Shown: piece by piece, positions 15,634 through 17,406 of the stretch
Numbering within the stretch: the first letter of the stretch is position 1
Layout: every line of letters begins with the position of its first letter
Assembly (NCBI GenBank): GCA_015234495.1
Contig: JADGMZ010000235.1
Span: forward strand, 1-17,406
Origin: Brevundimonas sp.
GTDB lineage: Bacteria > Pseudomonadota > Alphaproteobacteria > Caulobacterales > Caulobacteraceae
DNA: 17,406 bases
Direction: 5' to 3'
The notes under the pieces: generated by a model
What the model was told of the DNA's origin: nothing
Databases searched by the model: none
The model's input: only the letters and a program-made list of their open reading frames with translations
Made by a program: the position numbers and the translations under genes

Positions 15634-16475
15634 GCCTGAGTGCCGCGGGTGAAGACCCGGTCGGTCGGCAGAACGGCGTCGATGGCGATATCGTCGGCGC
15701 CCTTCAGCCGGTCGTAGATCGGACCGAAATCCTTCAGCGTCTCGCCCTTCAGCTGCTCGATGGAATCGACCACGAAATAGACCTGCTGGAAGTCGTCGAT
15801 GCGGTAGAGGGTGCGCATCACCCGTTCGAGATCGAAGCCCAGCCGGTTCGGGGAGGGATCCTCGAGGGCGAAGACGCTCTCGGTCGCCGAGGAGACGATG
15901 CCGGCCCCGTAGATGCGCAGCCCCCCGGCATCCTGCATCAGGCCGAACTCGACCGTGTACCAGTACAGTCGCGCCAGGTTCTGCAGCATGCCCAGCGAGG
16001 CGGCCCGCTGCCCGCCCTTGCCGTAGGCCTCCATATAGGCGGCGAAGTCGGGGTCGGTCAGCATCGGCACATGGCCGAACACGTCGTGGAAGATGTCCGG
16101 CTCCTGCAGATAGTCCAGCTGGTCCGGCTTGCGGATGAACTGGCCCGAGGGGAAGCGCCGGTTGGCCAGATGGTCGAAGAACACCTCGTCCGGCACCAGC
16201 CCGGGCACGCACACCACCGTCCAGCCGGTCAGGGCCTGCAGCTTGGGGTTCATCACCTCGAAGTCGGGAATGCCGCCGGTGTTCAGGTCCAGCGCCTCCA
16301 GCCCCTTGAGGAAGACGTCGGCGGCCCGGCCGGGCAGGATCTTCATCTGGCGGGCGTAGAGGGTGTCCCAGGTCGAATGCTCGACCTCGCTGTAGGCCGC
16401 CCAGTCCTGGGGGATGGTCCAGTCCGCGGCGGCTCCCTCGGGCGGGGCCTCGAAGACGTGCTCGAAATCGGACAT
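15600..16475 (-). CDS. phhA: Phenylalanine 4-monooxygenase (phenylalanine hydroxylase)
   Basis: This encodes 291 residues, matching the compact bacterial single-domain enzymes. It hydroxylates phenylalanine to tyrosine using O2, non-haem Fe(II) and a tetrahydropterin, opening aromatic amino acid breakdown. The iron ligands are visible: His130 and His135 in DIFHDVFGHVP and Glu176 in YWYTVEFG. Other family runs are RRFPSGQFIRKPDQLDYLQE (106-125), GLRIYGAGIVSS (185-196) and FQQVYFVVDS (229-238). The ATG at 16475 has AAGGAG at 16483-16488, seven bases upstream; a longer frame to 16517 is possible but lacks such a site. It lies 72 bases downstream of hspQ on the same strand and may be read from its own promoter as well. 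No pterin carbinolamine dehydratase gene is in the window. Confidence 0.96.
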   Translation of the reverse strand: MSDFEHVFEAPPEGAAADWTIPQDWAAYSEVEHSTWDTLYARQMKILPGRAADVFLKGLEALDLNTGGIPDFEVMNPKLQALTGWTVVCVPGLVPDEVFFDHLANRRFPSGQFIRKPDQLDYLQEPDIFHDVFGHVPMLTDPDFAAYMEAYGKGGQRAASLGMLQNLARLYWYTVEFGLMQDAGGLRIYGAGIVSSATESVFALEDPSPNRLGFDLERVMRTLYRIDDFQQVYFVVDSIEQLKGETLKDFGPIYDRLKGADDIAIDAVLPTDRVFTRGTQAYAARGGRFAA

Positions 16476-16515
16476 GGCGGCGCTCCTTCCCGGACTCTGG
16501 CGGTCCCTTGCCGCC

Positions 16516-16525
16516 AATCTAGGCC
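16516..16525 (-). promoter_or_regulatory. Candidate -10 box for phhA
   Basis: Minus-strand GGCCTAGATT contains CTAGAT, close to the Caulobacter housekeeping -10 (GCTANAWC as I recall it). It would start transcription near 16509, about 33 bases before the phhA ATG. The -35 region is not convincing. If real, phhA is transcribed separately from hspQ. Confidence 0.35.
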
Positions 16526-16547
16526 CCGTCCGCCGGACGCGCCAGCG

Positions 16548-16862
16548 TCAGTGGATGGCCTGCGACTTCGGCGCGTGCCGCCCGTTGCGGTCGACGGTGA
16601 ACCAGCGCGCCTCGGCCTCGCGGGTGACGCTCGACAGCTCCGGGTCATGCTCCAGCGCATCTTCCGGCGCGTAGGCCACGAAGCCGCCCGAGGCGCCCAG
16701 GGCCAGCACCTGGTAGAAGGGCTGATCCGGCGAGATGTCGCCAGTGTCGCCCGGCTGGCCGGCGAACACCGGATCGACATCGATCACCACGCCGCGGAAG
16801 GCCGCCTCGCGGTGGCGGACGATCTGGCCAAGGCCGAATTTGGCGATGATTTCCTCTGTCAT
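16548..16862 (-). CDS. hspQ: HspQ family protein (YccV-like domain)
   Basis: This encodes 104 residues, the same size as E. coli HspQ (105). The YccV-like beta-barrel fills nearly the whole protein: AKFGLGQIVRHREAAFRGVV (residues 7-26), then DVDPVF, FYQVLAL and FVAYAPEDAL (61-70), ending in DRNGRHAPKSQAIH. In E. coli HspQ acts as a specificity-enhancing factor for Lon protease and was first described as binding hemimethylated oriC DNA; which role holds here is unknown. The ATG at 16862 gives the usual N-terminus; the ribosome site is weak. It is divergent from the Ppx/GppA gene and upstream of phhA on the same strand. Confidence 0.9.
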   Translation of the reverse strand: MTEEIIAKFGLGQIVRHREAAFRGVVIDVDPVFAGQPGDTGDISPDQPFYQVLALGASGGFVAYAPEDALEHDPELSSVTREAEARWFTVDRNGRHAPKSQAIH

Positions 16863-16950
16863 GGCCGCAGCATGGACGGGCCAACCTGAGCGTTATGGGC
16901 GTCGCCCCGTTCATTTTCGCGTCAGCCGTCCTTGGCGACGTCGACGGGAC

Positions 16951-16961
16951 GGGTCTAGGTT
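16951..16961. promoter_or_regulatory. Candidate -10 box in the hspQ-ppx divergent gap
   Basis: The sequence GGGTCTAGGTT (minus strand AACCTAGACCC) sits in the 147-base gap between the hspQ and ppx starts. On the minus strand CCTAGACC is a fair match to GCTANAWC. Because CTAG is palindromic it could also serve the plus strand. No heat-shock type promoter with proper spacing was found for hspQ. Confidence 0.3.
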
Positions 16962-17009
16962 GTGCGGGACGGGCGCCGCTTCGGACCGCCCACCTTGAAA
17001 GTTCGGCCC

Positions 17010-17406
17010 ATGCCGGAGACCGACGGCGCGCCCCCGGGCGCCCTCCGGTCCCAGCGTGACGGGTCCGGCGGCCAGCGCGCCCGGAGCGGCGCCTCCGACG
17101 GGTCCGGCGCGTCAGGTCGGGAAGCGCCCCTCTATGGCGCGCTCGATCTGGGGACCAACAATTGCCGCCTGCTGATCGCCCGCCCGGCGCGGGACGGATT
17201 CCGCGTGGTCGATTCCTTCAGTCGCATCGTCCGGCTCGGCGAGGGCCTGTCGCGCACCGGCCGGCTCGATGACGCGGCCATGGAGCGCGCCTATGACGCC
17301 CTGGCGCTGTGCGGAGAACGGGTGGCGCGCAAGGGCGTCGACCCCGCCCGGTTGATGGCCGTTGTCGGCCTGGCGGCAGGCCTGGGTGGCCACGGCCATC
17401 AACCGG
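17010..17406 (+). CDS. Ppx/GppA family phosphatase, 5' part only, terminal bases suspect
   Basis: Only the first part is present. The N-terminal extension (residues 1-40) is Gly/Ser/Arg-rich and looks disordered. The sugar-kinase/actin-fold core then begins with LYGALDLGTNNCRLLIA (41-57), the phosphate-1 motif of exopolyphosphatase/pppGpp phosphatases, followed by FSRIVRLGEGLSRTGRL (70-86). Such enzymes degrade polyphosphate and/or convert pppGpp to ppGpp; which one cannot be told here. The ATG at 17010 is the only upstream start seen, with a weak GAAAG site at 16997-17001. From about residue 118 the family-expected sequence is replaced by its reverse complement (see the repeat at 17348-17406). 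The last ~15 codons are therefore unreliable. Confidence 0.88.
   Translation, partial: MPETDGAPPGALRSQRDGSGGQRARSGASDGSGASGREAPLYGALDLGTNNCRLLIARPARDGFRVVDSFSRIVRLGEGLSRTGRLDDAAMERAYDALALCGERVARKGVDPARLMAVVGLAAGLGGHGHQP
17348..17406. repeat. Perfect 15-base inverted repeat at the window end, interior inverted
   Basis: Positions 17348-17362 (CCGGTTGATGGCCGT) and 17392-17406 (ACGGCCATCAACCGG) are exact reverse complements around a 29-base interior. Reverse-complementing the interior restores the expected Ppx frame, reading RLMAVATQACRQADN. The right arm ends exactly at the last base, which suggests a fold-back chimera at a contig end. Confidence 0.85.

Noticed and set aside
16994..17012. CTTGAAA ... 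CCCAT as a heat-shock (sigma-32) promoter
   Set aside because: Only six bases separate the two parts, far short of the usual 13-17, and the second part overlaps the ppx start codon.

Overview
The window is a stretch of very GC-rich (about 70% by eye), tightly packed chromosome from an alphaproteobacterium. The closest fit is Caulobacterales, probably Brevundimonas or a relative. That placement is an inference from protein style, GTG/TTG starts and the gene set (TamA-TamB, an arginine succinyltransferase cluster with an M20 hydrolase, HspQ next to phenylalanine hydroxylase, a membrane-bound LytTR protein), not from a marker gene. Both edges cut genes.

Layout: (a) 1-1027, minus: a membrane histidine kinase cut at its 3' end. 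(b) 1164-7560, plus: a small lipoprotein, then tamA and tamB, the outer-membrane barrel and inner-membrane-anchored periplasmic bridge of the translocation and assembly module. (c) 7564-8091, minus: a four-helix membrane protein of unknown role. (d) 8203-13402, plus: an arginine-catabolism cluster in the order M20 hydrolase, astA, astD, astB. A GC-rich paired-hairpin repeat sits between astD and astB. (e) 13407-14387, minus, and 14377-15633, plus: a membrane-anchored LytTR regulator and an acyltransferase-3 enzyme, whose divergent 5' ends overlap by 11 bases. (f) 15600-16862, minus: hspQ followed by phhA. (g) 17010-end, plus: the start of a Ppx/GppA phosphatase.

How the genes work together: AstA succinylates arginine, AstB hydrolyses succinylarginine to succinylornithine plus ammonia and CO2, and AstD oxidises succinylglutamate semialdehyde to succinylglutamate. 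The transaminase (AstC) and the usual desuccinylase (AstE, an M14-type enzyme) are not in the window. The leading gene instead encodes an M20 enzyme whose metal ligands are spaced like those of the glutamate carboxypeptidase CPG2. It is a good candidate for the missing last step, release of glutamate from N-succinylglutamate. This is the most testable biological idea here.

The last 59 bases form an inverted repeat with 15-base arms that ends exactly at the window edge. Its interior reads as the reverse complement of the expected Ppx coding sequence. This is probably a fold-back assembly or library artefact at a contig end, so the final bases should not be trusted as genome sequence. I see no tRNA, rRNA, CRISPR array, transposase or phage gene. 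No gap longer than 300 bases lacks a gene.
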